Shown here: positions 1 through 4,457 of the stretch, piece after piece
Position numbering within the stretch: the stretch's first letter is position 1
Layout: each line of letters begins with the position of its first letter
Assembly: GCA_041287365.1 (NCBI GenBank)
Contig: JBEULL010000016.1
Coordinates: 1-9,253 of the forward strand
DNA: 9,253 nt
Source of the DNA: JAQVIJ01 sp041287365
GTDB taxonomy: Bacteria > Desulfobacterota > Dissulfuribacteria > Dissulfuribacterales > DYLC01
Direction: 5' to 3'
Notes under the pieces: generated by a model
Databases searched by the model: none
What the model was told of the DNA's origin: nothing
What the model saw: only the letters and a program-made list of their open reading frames with translations
Program-made: the position numbers and the translations under genes

Positions 1-33
1 TCCCAGGCGGTCGGGTTGATCCGCTCGTTGGCA
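1..33 (-). other. Partial integron attC site (R'' and L'' half), cut by window edge
   Basis: On the minus strand a box ending GCCAAC (32-27) is followed by 8 nt, an unpaired-position C (18), the hexamer AACCCG (17-12), an A (11) and a GC-rich start of an inner stem. This is the spacing of the left half of known attC sites (for example that of aadA cassettes: TAAC, 8 nt, C, 6 nt, A), and of the two complete sites elsewhere in this window. The right half would lie beyond position 1, so pairing cannot be tested. It sits 8 nt after the stop of the YoeB fragment, where a cassette attC should be. Confidence 0.6.
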
Positions 34-41
34 CGGTGTCT

Positions 42-203
42 TCATTCATAATGCGACCACATCCTCAGCACTTTAACGGCATTAAGGTCTTCCAAAACCT
101 GATAAACCAATCGGTGTTGAATGTTGATTCTCCGTGAGTAAGCGCCCGATAGATCGCCAACCAATTTTTCATATGGCGGTGGATTTTGAAATTGAAAAGG
201 CTG
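42..203 (-). pseudogene. C-terminal fragment of a Txe/YoeB-family toxin
   Basis: The minus strand encodes a stretch with NPPPYEKLVGDLSGAYSRR, then INIQHRLVYQV and VLRMWSHYE before a TGA stop (44-42). These are the conserved C-terminal blocks of Txe/YoeB mRNA interferases, which cut ribosome-bound mRNA. The family is usually about 85 residues; only about 53 codons remain. The frame is closed by TGA at 206-204 and has no start codon, so no product is expected. The catalytic C-terminal His-Tyr region is still present. Immediately upstream the sequence changes to an IS3-family transposase scrap in another frame, so the 5' part was probably lost by insertion and deletion. A YefM-type antitoxin gene is not visible upstream. 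A partial attC follows, which suggests it was once a gene cassette. Confidence 0.8.
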
Positions 204-250
204 TCAGATACAAAATCCATAGACCGGTGCTGGTTCACACATTCAGGTCT
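188..250 (-). pseudogene. Scrap of an IS3-family transposase (OrfB)
   Basis: In the frame next to the YoeB fragment, the minus strand reads NQHRSMDFVSDSLF (ATG at 220-218). This resembles the segment around the first catalytic Asp of IS3-family OrfB integrase cores, commonly (N/P)xRWSMDFVSD. Only about 15 codons are recognisable before it runs into the toxin fragment. It differs from the transposase at 4576-5506, whose matching segment is NQIWLTDITYI, so it comes from another IS3 subgroup. The call rests on one short motif. Confidence 0.5.
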
Positions 251-286
251 CTGCCCTGTCTGCCGACAGGCAGACGACAGGCAGGC
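251..286. repeat. Small GC-rich inverted/direct repeat cluster
   Basis: The plus strand has ctgtc (256-260), tgcc, then gacag (265-269) as a tight hairpin, flanked by ctgc and gcag, followed by a second gacaggcag copy (276-284). Such cctgtc/gacagg palindromes recur as dispersed repeats in many environmental bacterial genomes. The stretch from here to 428 shows no gene; it holds only a possible ribosome-site-like aaggagacgg on the minus strand near 287-296, perhaps part of the deleted IS. Confidence 0.4.
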
Positions 287-428
287 CCGTCTCCTTTTTT
301 GAGGTTCTAGACCAAAATCACTAACCTGACAATGGCTCAGTTTCTAGGGGGAAAGGTCGATACCGTCTGGAACATAAAGGGCTATTTTGCGTGGGTGGGG
401 ACAATTTATCTGATTTGCGTCGATTCTT

Positions 429-743
429 TTATATGCCGTAGGCCTTATCATGAGGCCCGAGCAGAATGAATTTGATGGTTTTGTCCGGTGTTTCCCGACA
501 ATCCGAGCAGGCCACAACGGCATTATCGCCTTTTTTCCGGCACACTTCGCAATACAGATAGATGATGATGAAGTTGCGTTTCACTGGACATGAATAAAAC
601 CCCTGCCAGTTACCCTTCAATGGTTCGCCGATGGCAATCGGATTATCAAGGATCATATCAACTTTTTGCTTGACCAATTGCCTTATCGAGGCATGTTTTT
701 TAATGGCCTTCAGAAAAGCGGCTTCAAATCGGGCTTCTATCAC
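429..743 (-). CDS. RelE/ParE-superfamily toxin with a CxxC...CxxC insertion
   Basis: 104 residues from a GTG start at 743-741, overlapping the antitoxin stop by 4 nt (GTGA), so the two are translationally coupled. The N-terminal half (about residues 5-45) is predicted helical, followed by GNWQGFYSCPVKRNFIIIY and then KFILLGPHDKAY near the end. This is the usual order of a RelE/ParE fold: two helices, then a beta sheet ending in a G-x-H-(D/S) block. Family members of this type are typically mRNA interferases on the ribosome. Between the last two strands lies CEVC (65-68) and CSDC (79-82), a four-cysteine pattern that could bind zinc. It is intact, with no internal stops. Its partner is the gene at 740-997. 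The exact subfamily is not recognised, and a role other than mRNA cleavage cannot be excluded. Confidence 0.8.
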   Translation of the reverse strand: MIEARFEAAFLKAIKKHASIRQLVKQKVDMILDNPIAIGEPLKGNWQGFYSCPVKRNFIIIYLYCEVCRKKGDNAVVACSDCRETPDKTIKFILLGPHDKAYGI

Positions 744-997
744 TCCCCAAAGACCTCATCGTATGAATACCATTGCGCAGTACCATTGCGCAGTTTGGTC
801 TGAGCGTCTTCCATGGCCTGCTGAAAGGCCGAATGGGCGAAAATTTTTTCCATATATTCACCTTCGGCACGCCGCTTCAGGGCCAACAGATATTGCGTAA
901 TCATATCCGCAACCGAAGTGCGATTTTCAGCGGCAAAGACCTTGGCAAACTCGGCAAGATCGTGGTCAAGACTCACATTGAGACGGGTTTTAGGCAT
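740..997 (-). CDS. Antitoxin of the RelE-superfamily pair, ribbon-helix-helix-like
   Basis: 85 residues from ATG 997-995. This start was chosen because AAGGAGGT (cctcc at 1004-1008 on the plus strand) lies 6 nt upstream; a TTG two codons earlier would overlap that site. The N-terminus (about residues 2-40) has a short strand KTRLNVSLD followed by two helices, DLAEFAKVFAAENR and SVADMITQYLLALKR. This is the layout of ribbon-helix-helix DNA-binding antitoxins, which dimerise and repress their own promoter. The charged C-terminal part would wrap the toxin, ending WYSYDEVFGE. A 13-bp tandem repeat lies within the last codons. The gene precedes its toxin, as is usual for type II modules, and has a strong promoter just upstream. 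Confidence 0.8.
   Translation of the reverse strand: MPKTRLNVSLDHDLAEFAKVFAAENRTSVADMITQYLLALKRRAEGEYMEKIFAHSAFQQAMEDAQTKLRNGTAQWYSYDEVFGE
768..793. repeat. 13-bp perfect tandem duplication inside the antitoxin gene
   Basis: The 13-mer taccattgcgcag occurs twice back to back (768-780 and 781-793). Thirteen is not a multiple of three, so the two copies are read in different frames of the antitoxin: LRNGT, then AQWY. With only one copy the reading frame would miss its TGA and run on across the toxin start. Confidence 0.95.
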
Positions 998-1023
998 AAT
1001 CAACCTCCTTCACATTTGATCCT

Positions 1024-1052
1024 ATTATGCGCACAACAGGAACAGATGTCAA
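1024..1052 (-). promoter_or_regulatory. Sigma-70-type promoter of the toxin-antitoxin pair 429-997
   Basis: On the minus strand TTGACA (1052-1047) and CATAAT (1029-1024) are separated by exactly 17 bp. The predicted start of transcription is near 1017, about 20 nt before the antitoxin ATG, leaving room for the AAGGAGGT ribosome site. No other strong promoter precedes the pair. Confidence 0.8.
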
Positions 1053-1090
1053 GAATAATAAGCTGGTGAACATCTCTCCCATGGATACAT
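1049..1090 (-). other. 13-codon open frame with a strong ribosome site
   Basis: ATG at 1090-1088 is preceded by AGGAGGTGAT with good spacing and runs for MYPWERCSPAYYS to a TGA whose last bases overlap the -35 box of the next promoter. It could be a leader peptide or the severed 5' end of a lost gene. There is no evidence that it is translated. Confidence 0.25.
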
Positions 1091-1092
1091 AG

Positions 1093-1162
1093 TATCACCT
1101 CCTAAAGTCAGGGGAGCGGCGCGGCTTTATCGCGCAGCGCCCCCTGCACCGCAGGGTTGGGC
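1093..1162 (-). other. attC-like site of the HigBA cassette, R' degenerate
   Basis: R'' is GCCCAAC (1162-1156), a perfect match to the RYYYAAC consensus, 6 nt after the higA stop. Then come 8 nt, a G (1147) and CAGGGG (1146-1141). The matching CCCCTG (1114-1109) lies in the right arm, followed by 3 nt and 6 nt to a G at 1099, the spacing of real attC sites. The second extrahelical position holds G rather than A, and the inner stem is imperfect. The R' end reads GGTGATA instead of GTTRRRY, so the site is probably inactive on that side. Confidence 0.65.
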
Positions 1163-1168
1163 ACCTCT

Positions 1169-1468
1169 TCAGCCGTGACCAGCTTTGGCATGCAACTTCA
1201 GCCCAAGTGCCCCGATGACTTTAAGGATAGTGTCGAAGCCGGGACTACGATCGCCGGAAAGCGCCTTGTAAAGACTTTCGCGAGACAGTCCGGCATCGCG
1301 TGCGACCTGTGACATGCCTTTGGCACGAGCAATATCGCCAAGTGCTTTGGCAATGAATGCAGCATCCCCGTTGGCTTCTTCAAGGCAGGCTTCGAGATAG
1401 GCGGCCATTTCCTCTGGTGTTCTGAGGTGTTCGGCGACGTCATAGCGAGTGGTAACGGTCTTAGCCAT
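1169..1468 (-). CDS. HigA-family (XRE-type) addiction module antidote protein
   Basis: 99 residues from ATG 1468-1466, 5 bp after the toxin stop. The C-terminal half holds a helix-turn-helix, MSQVARDAGLSRESLYKAL (about 52-70), then GDRSPGFDTILKVIGALGL. This is the signature of the short antidote proteins partnered with RelE/HigB-like killer proteins (COG3636 type). It binds the toxin and DNA, repressing the promoter ahead of the toxin gene. The order toxin first, antitoxin second is typical of this family. The gene is intact although its toxin is frameshifted, so it is now an orphan antitoxin; it may still neutralise related toxins or act as a repressor. A HigA-type fragment at 4458-4553 shares the same C-terminal pattern. 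The stop is followed by the R'' box of an attC-like site. Confidence 0.9.
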   Translation of the reverse strand: MAKTVTTRYDVAEHLRTPEEMAAYLEACLEEANGDAAFIAKALGDIARAKGMSQVARDAGLSRESLYKALSGDRSPGFDTILKVIGALGLKLHAKAGHG

Positions 1469-1473
1469 GGTTG

Positions 1474-1768
1474 CTACTCCGAAAGATTACGTGCGAGGCG
1501 CAATGCAGCTTTAATGTCCTTGGCTTGGGTAGTCTTGTCGCCACCGGCCAGCAGAATAATCAGCTCTTGCCCTCGCTTCTTGAAATACACCCGATAACCG
1601 GGACTAGTTGATTCGCAACTCCGAGACACCTTCGCCAACAGGCTCGACATCTCCGGGGTTTCCAGCGGCGAGTCGTTCGATCCTTGTTTGAACGCGCGCT
1701 CTCGCCTGGAGGTCGCTCAAGGCGTCTATCCATTGGGCGAAGACACCTGTTTTGCGAATTTCGACCAT
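1474..1768 (-). pseudogene. Frameshifted HigB/RelE-type killer protein gene
   Basis: ATG 1768-1766 starts MVEIRKTGVFAQWIDAL, runs to GVSELRIN and stops at TAG (1606-1604). In the next frame the protein resumes with SPGYRVYFKKRGQELIILL and GGDKTTQAKDIKAALRLA, ending at TAG 1476-1474. The family consensus here is ELRI(D/N)YGPGYRVYF. The observed bases are explained by loss of 2 nt from a TATGGTCCC-like sequence. Repaired, it would encode about 98 residues, the normal length of this RelE-superfamily killer (TIGR02683 type). As it stands only a 54-residue N-terminal piece is made, lacking the C-terminal active-site region. It lies 5 bp upstream of higA in the same cassette. Confidence 0.9.
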
Positions 1769-1803
1769 CAAATGATGGTAGCCGACTGGCTACACACTGT
1801 CAA
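1765..1803 (-). promoter_or_regulatory. HigBA promoter with two palindromic operator candidates
   Basis: TTGACA (1803-1798) and TACCAT (1780-1775) are 17 bp apart on the minus strand. The perfect palindrome gtagcc-gact-ggctac (1778-1793) fills the spacer and overlaps the -10. A second, ccatca-aa-tgatgg (1765-1778), covers the start codon. Both are good places for HigA to bind. The expected transcription start falls at about 1768, so the toxin message may be leaderless. Confidence 0.7.
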
Positions 1804-1852
1804 TGCCATATGCGCTGTCCTGAGATACCCAACGTAGAAGTAAGGTGCGCGA

Positions 1853-1924
1853 GCGGCTTCGCCGCGAAGCATCCCTCTCGACTGCCGGATTAGCCTTGGA
1901 CGTGGTCATTCCCGACCGTCCGGC
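1853..1924. other. Gene-free stretch with nested hairpins
   Basis: Between the ATPase gene and the HigBA cassette no gene is visible. A hairpin gcggc-ttc-gccgc lies at 1853-1865. A larger one has outer arms gccgga (1884-1889) and tccggc (1919-1924) around ggtc (1904-1907) and gacc (1914-1917). The latter is followed by tttt on the plus strand, where no gene needs a terminator. It could be a decayed recombination site or an ATPase transcript 3' structure. Confidence 0.35.
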
Positions 1925-1991
1925 TTTTGACGCCACTGCTTATTGTCAAAGATAGGAAAATTATGATTAGAGTCCAAGGAATCTCATGCGG

Positions 1992-3305
1992 CTATTCCGT
2001 CGATTCCGGCAATTCGAGCAGGAACCGCCATGCCGGCATCACCTCGATGGTCCCAGCTTCGACGTCCAGCCGCTCATCTTCGTTGCGGGTCACAATGGTT
2101 CCGGTTAAGAGGCCCAGTTCCACCATCGCCTCACTCAAGGCCGCAGTCTCCCGTTTGCGCGTCTGTGGCTCCGCCAGGGACTCGCACACCTGAACCAGCA
2201 TCTTGGGCCGGCCGCGCATAGGTACGATGAAATCGACCTCCCTGCCTGTCTTGGTCTTGTAATAATAGATTTCCGAGTGAAGACGCCGGAGCGCAGTAAA
2301 CACAAGGTTCTCAAGGAGGTGGCCGGAATTGACCAGAATTCCGGATGACACCGAAGTGACCAGTGCGTGATCGACGCAGTAGATCTTTTTTGGATTGGTG
2401 TTGCTGCGCGCAAGAGACGGGTCAAATATGCGCACGGTGAACAGGAAATAGGCGTCTTCGAACCATTCCAGGTAATCCGACACCGCGGCCTTCGAAGCCT
2501 TGTGGCCCAGCGACTTGAGATAGCCCGTGAGACTGTTGACCGAGTAAAGCGAGGCCGTGTTGTCCACCAGCCAGTGCGCCAGATCGGTCACCGCCTTTGG
2601 GTGTGAAACGTCGTGGCGCTCGACCAGATCCCGAAACAGGATGGCGTGAAAGTATTCCTGGTGGGTCTTGATCCGCAGGCTTCGGCCAAGACCGGCGGCC
2701 TCGGGAAAGCCGCCGGTTTCCCAGTATTCCTCAAAGGCCTTTTGAACGAGGAGCCGCTTCTTCGTCGACAAAGGGCCCTCGCTCTCGATTCCCTTGTAGT
2801 CCAGGAATTCCTTGAACGAAAACGGAAACATCTCCCACGAAAGCGCCCGCCCGCGCATCTGCGTGGCGATTTCCTTCGAAAGCATCCTTGCCGACGAACC
2901 GGTCAGATACACCTCGCATTTTTCCGTGCGCATCATGCGGTCGACGAATGGCTCCCAACCGGGGGCGGCCTGAATCTCGTCGAAAAAGCAGTAAACCGTT
3001 TCGGTGTTTTTCTTCTCCGGGTATATGGAGTAATAGGCCTCGGCGATCAGGCCGAGATTGTCCTGCCGCAGGTTGTGAAGCCGGTCGTCGAAAAAGTTCA
3101 GGTACAGAATGTTCTGCCGTGGTACCCCGCCGTCCAACAGCCGCTGGATAACCTGGAACATGTAAGTCGACTTGCCGCTCCGGCGCACTCCGATGCAGAC
3201 GGCTGCCTTGCCGTGAACCGCCTCGATGCGCAAACGCCGGGGCACTCCGGTCTCCAGCCTGGTTTCCTGAAAGTCCAGAATGATGGATTTGATCGTCTCT
3301 ATCAT
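1992..3305 (-). CDS. AAA+ family ATPase, AAA_14/DUF4143 type
   Basis: 437 residues from ATG 3305-3303. The N-terminal ATPase domain has Walker A GVRRSGKST (39-47), Walker B VYCFFDEIQ (104-112), a sensor-like YLTGSSA (133-139), and RGRALSWEMFPFSFKEFL (151-168), a conserved block of this family. The C-terminal DUF4143-like part (about 200-390) has HLLENLVFTALRR, then GREVDFIV and LVQVC. These fall where PD-(D/E)xK-like folds have their E, D and ExK residues, but the final Lys is missing, so nuclease activity is doubtful. Family length is normally 380-450, so the gene is full length. These cytoplasmic ATPases are common in mobile regions and their function is mostly unknown. It is monocistronic, with its own promoter; the ribosome site is weak. 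No attC follows its stop. Confidence 0.85.
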   Translation of the reverse strand: MIETIKSIILDFQETRLETGVPRRLRIEAVHGKAAVCIGVRRSGKSTYMFQVIQRLLDGGVPRQNILYLNFFDDRLHNLRQDNLGLIAEAYYSIYPEKKNTETVYCFFDEIQAAPGWEPFVDRMMRTEKCEVYLTGSSARMLSKEIATQMRGRALSWEMFPFSFKEFLDYKGIESEGPLSTKKRLLVQKAFEEYWETGGFPEAAGLGRSLRIKTHQEYFHAILFRDLVERHDVSHPKAVTDLAHWLVDNTASLYSVNSLTGYLKSLGHKASKAAVSDYLEWFEDAYFLFTVRIFDPSLARSNTNPKKIYCVDHALVTSVSSGILVNSGHLLENLVFTALRRLHSEIYYYKTKTGREVDFIVPMRGRPKMLVQVCESLAEPQTRKRETAALSEAMVELGLLTGTIVTRNEDERLDVEAGTIEVMPAWRFLLELPESTE

Positions 3306-3331
3306 AGGGGCATTTCTGGTTATAGTTCTTT

Positions 3332-3401
3332 CCGGTTTAAGTCTAATCCGGAAATAAATATAGCCGGTTTAAGCTTTAAGTGTCAAGGAATATTTCCGGA
3401 T
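3332..3401 (-). promoter_or_regulatory. ATPase promoter embedded in inverted and direct repeats
   Basis: The minus strand has TTGACA (3386-3381), an 18-bp spacer and TATATT (3362-3357), placing transcription start about 45 nt before the ATG. A perfect 11-bp inverted repeat atccggaaata (3346-3356) and tatttccggat (3391-3401) brackets it. A perfect 10-bp direct repeat ccggtttaag occurs at 3332-3341 and 3364-3373, 32 bp apart, about three helical turns. The second copy lies in the promoter spacer. This is the layout of a repressor-controlled promoter; the regulator is not identified. Confidence 0.7.
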
Positions 3402-3484
3402 GCGGTCCACACTTTCCCAGCCCAAACAATCCCTCTGTGGCAAGACTGCCCACTATGGTCTGAATAAATCATCCGGCAGATACC

Positions 3485-3600
3485 GCTGAAACACCTGCGC
3501 CCGAAGGGCCGGGACCTGTACACGATGCAGTTGAATTTCATGGATGCGGAAACACCTGCGCCCGAAGGGGGTCGGGACAGGGATGTCCCGATTTCAGCGC
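3485..3600. repeat. Intergenic repeat unit with a strong hairpin
   Basis: The 21-bp sequence beginning gaaacacctgcgcccg occurs at 3488-3508 and 3549-3569, 61 bp apart. Behind the second copy is a perfect hairpin cgggaca-ggga-tgtcccg (3573-3590). The whole is enclosed by cgctgaaa (3485-3491 and on) and tttcagcg (3592-3599) as an inverted repeat. No protein-coding pattern is seen; together with the rest of 3402-3698 this is a gene-free stretch. Confidence 0.75.
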
Positions 3601-3604
3601 TACA

Positions 3605-3620
3605 CAGTCATGGATGACTG
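3605..3620. repeat. Perfect 16-bp palindrome
   Basis: cagtcat-gg-atgactg forms a 7-bp stem with a 2-nt centre. It could be an operator or a dispersed-repeat remnant; no adjacent promoter is evident. Confidence 0.5.
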
Positions 3621-3698
3621 ATGCCATTGCCTTGCCTCATCAAACCTGTGATGCGCTACCTTAATTTATGAATAAAGATGTCTCATTTTCATTGACAC

Positions 3699-3756
3699 GT
3701 TCCGCGCCTGAACTGTGCGGTGGTTATTAGCCATCCGCACGAGTGATTTGTTATGC
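3699..3756 (-). other. Integron attC site of the mazEF cassette, R' lost
   Basis: Minus strand: R'' GCATAAC (3756-3750) contains the mazF stop TAA. Then come AAATC, ACT (3744-3742), extrahelical C (3741), GTGCGG (3740-3735), extrahelical A (3734), TGG, a 7-nt loop (3730-3724), CCA, CCGCAC (3720-3715), AGT (3714-3712), TCAGGC and G (3705). The arms pair perfectly apart from the two extra bases, whose identity (C and A) and spacing equal those of the aadA attC. After the G the sequence is CGGAAC rather than TTRRRY, so the neighbour beyond this point is not a cassette. Confidence 0.9.
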
Positions 3757-4089
3757 CCCTATTATTTCATTCAGTCCTTCAATGACTTGATCTAATTCCT
3801 CAGGAGACGCTTTGGCAATTAATTTTCCAATCCTCTCTGTAGCAAGTGTCCGAATCTGACTTATTTTAATCCAAGAACGTTTTGGCAACTCCGCAGTTTT
3901 CAATTCAAGAGTGAGCGGGAATCCTGCGCGTTGAGGTTGACTGGTAATAGCCACAGCAATGACAGTTCCAGAACGTTCATTAAAAATATCATGGCTTAAA
4001 ATCAAAACAGGCCGTAAGCCAGCCTGTTCATGGCCCCTGACAGGGTTTAGATCAGCCCATCTAATATCTCCCCTCAATATTCGGGCCAT
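3751..4089 (-). CDS. mazF: MazF/PemK-family toxin (endoribonuclease)
   Basis: 112 residues from ATG 4089-4087, overlapping the antitoxin gene by 16 nt, with GAGG 9 nt upstream as ribosome site. The MazF signature is complete: RGDIRWADLNP (6-16), GHEQAGLRPVLILS (19-32) and AVAITSQ (46-52). The Gly-Asp and Arg-Pro blocks build the SH3-like core and active site that cleave single-stranded mRNA at short motifs. Family length is 105-120, so it is full length. The stop codon lies inside the R'' box of the cassette attC, common for cassette genes. The partner is of ribbon-helix-helix type rather than the SpoVT/AbrB-type MazE, a pairing also known for MazF. The base composition is AT-rich compared with the restriction genes, in keeping with a foreign cassette. 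Confidence 0.95.
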   Translation of the reverse strand: MARILRGDIRWADLNPVRGHEQAGLRPVLILSHDIFNERSGTVIAVAITSQPQRAGFPLTLELKTAELPKRSWIKISQIRTLATERIGKLIAKASPEELDQVIEGLNEIIGA

Positions 4090-4316
4090 TGGCTTGAATC
4101 CTCAGTTAACCCTTCCTCCGCCATTGCTTTTTCAAAGGTTATATCAAGTTTTGTACATTCTTTAGCTAAACGAGTGCGTTTAAGACGTTTCAATTTCTCT
4201 TCCACCGCTTCCTGTATTGCTTGGCTGCGATTTTTAAAAATATGTTTATTAATTAATCTATCTATGTCTTCGATAAATTGTTCGTCTAATGTAATAGCAA
4301 TTTTTGTTTTACTCAT
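4074..4316 (-). CDS. Ribbon-helix-helix antitoxin partner of MazF
   Basis: 80 residues from ATG 4316-4314, preceded by GGAGGT with 6 nt spacing. Residues 4-45 fit a MetJ/Arc/CopG fold: strand KIAITLD, helix EQFIEDIDRLINKH, helix NRSQAIQEAVEEKLKRL. It would dimerise, bind the promoter and repress the pair. The acidic C-terminal tail (about 55-80, with EKAMAEEG and SSQWPEY) would bind and block MazF. The antitoxin is first in the operon and its stop lies 14-16 nt inside mazF, coupling translation. The fold is inferred from pattern only, but the partner is clear. Confidence 0.88.
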   Translation of the reverse strand: MSKTKIAITLDEQFIEDIDRLINKHIFKNRSQAIQEAVEEKLKRLKRTRLAKECTKLDITFEKAMAEEGLTEDSSQWPEY

Positions 4317-4335
4317 GGCTTACCTCCAGTATTAC

Positions 4336-4362
4336 TTTATATCATACCATGAGCTTTATCAA
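4336..4362 (-). promoter_or_regulatory. Probable promoter inside the mazEF cassette
   Basis: On the minus strand TTGATA (4362-4357) is followed, after a short 15-bp spacer, by TATAAA (4341-4336); an overlapping TATGAT is an alternative -10. Transcription would start about 10 nt before the GGAGGT ribosome site. The spacer is below the ideal 17 bp, so the exact boxes are uncertain. Confidence 0.4.
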
Positions 4363-4372
4363 TATTTCTATG

Positions 4373-4424
4373 GCATAACGCCGCATCAGCGGCGCGAACG
4401 ATCAAGGTCAGGGGCGCGTTAGCG
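4373..4424 (-). other. Chimeric or decayed attC upstream of the mazEF cassette
   Basis: The left half reads CGCTAAC (4424-4418), 8 nt, G, ACCTTG, A: the attC half-site spacing. The right end is R' GTTATGC (4379-4373), the start of the mazEF cassette. The two arms do not pair: the right arm has CGCCGC TGA TGCGGC where AAGGT-containing bases are needed. A local hairpin (cgccgc 4379-4384, gcggcg 4389-4394) forms instead. It looks like the halves of two different sites joined. Confidence 0.45.
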
Positions 4425-4457
4425 ATCCGGTGAAATGACAGGTTCGCCGATTGACTT

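Larger units (their letters stand above)
1099..1832 (-). mobile_element. Integron gene cassette carrying a HigBA toxin-antitoxin pair
   Basis: The 5' edge is GTTGGGT on the minus strand (1833-1827), matching R' GTTRRRY. The 3' edge is the attC-like site whose R'' is GCCCAAC. The two boxes are complementary at 6 of 7 positions, as expected when both come from one circular cassette. At about 734 bp, with its own promoter and two genes in attC orientation, it has typical cassette form. No attC is recognisable just upstream of 1833, so the neighbouring cassette has been lost or has decayed. Confidence 0.55.
3705..4378 (-). mobile_element. Complete integron gene cassette carrying a mazEF-type pair
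   Basis: The cassette begins with TTATGC after the G at 4379 and ends with the G at 3705, 674 bp in all. Its own R'' (GCATAAC) is the exact 7/7 reverse complement of GTTATGC, the box that would form on circularisation. This is a strong internal check that both ends are right. It holds two genes in attC orientation and its own promoter, the usual plan of toxin-antitoxin cassettes in sedentary chromosomal integrons, where they help to stabilise the array. Confidence 0.85.

Noticed and set aside
291..428. An attC behind the RelE-like toxin
   Set aside because: The sequence after the stop (GGCATATAA...) lacks an AAC box and no arm pairing was found, so that pair is not called a cassette.
1833..1900. 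A further attC upstream of the HigBA cassette
   Set aside because: An R'-like GTTGGGT is present, but no left arm pairs with the expected right-arm bases; the local hairpins are explained by simple gcggc/gccgc repeats.
1884..1928. Rho-independent terminator on the plus strand
   Set aside because: Only four T follow, the hairpin is interrupted, and no plus-strand gene ends there.
2613..3467. Long plus-strand open frame (284 codons) opposite the ATPase gene
   Set aside because: It lies antisense to a gene with clear Walker motifs and shows no recognisable domain; its length follows from the GC-rich codons of the ATPase.
3485..3600. CRISPR array
   Set aside because: Only two repeat copies, spaced 61 bp apart, with an added inverted repeat and no cas genes.
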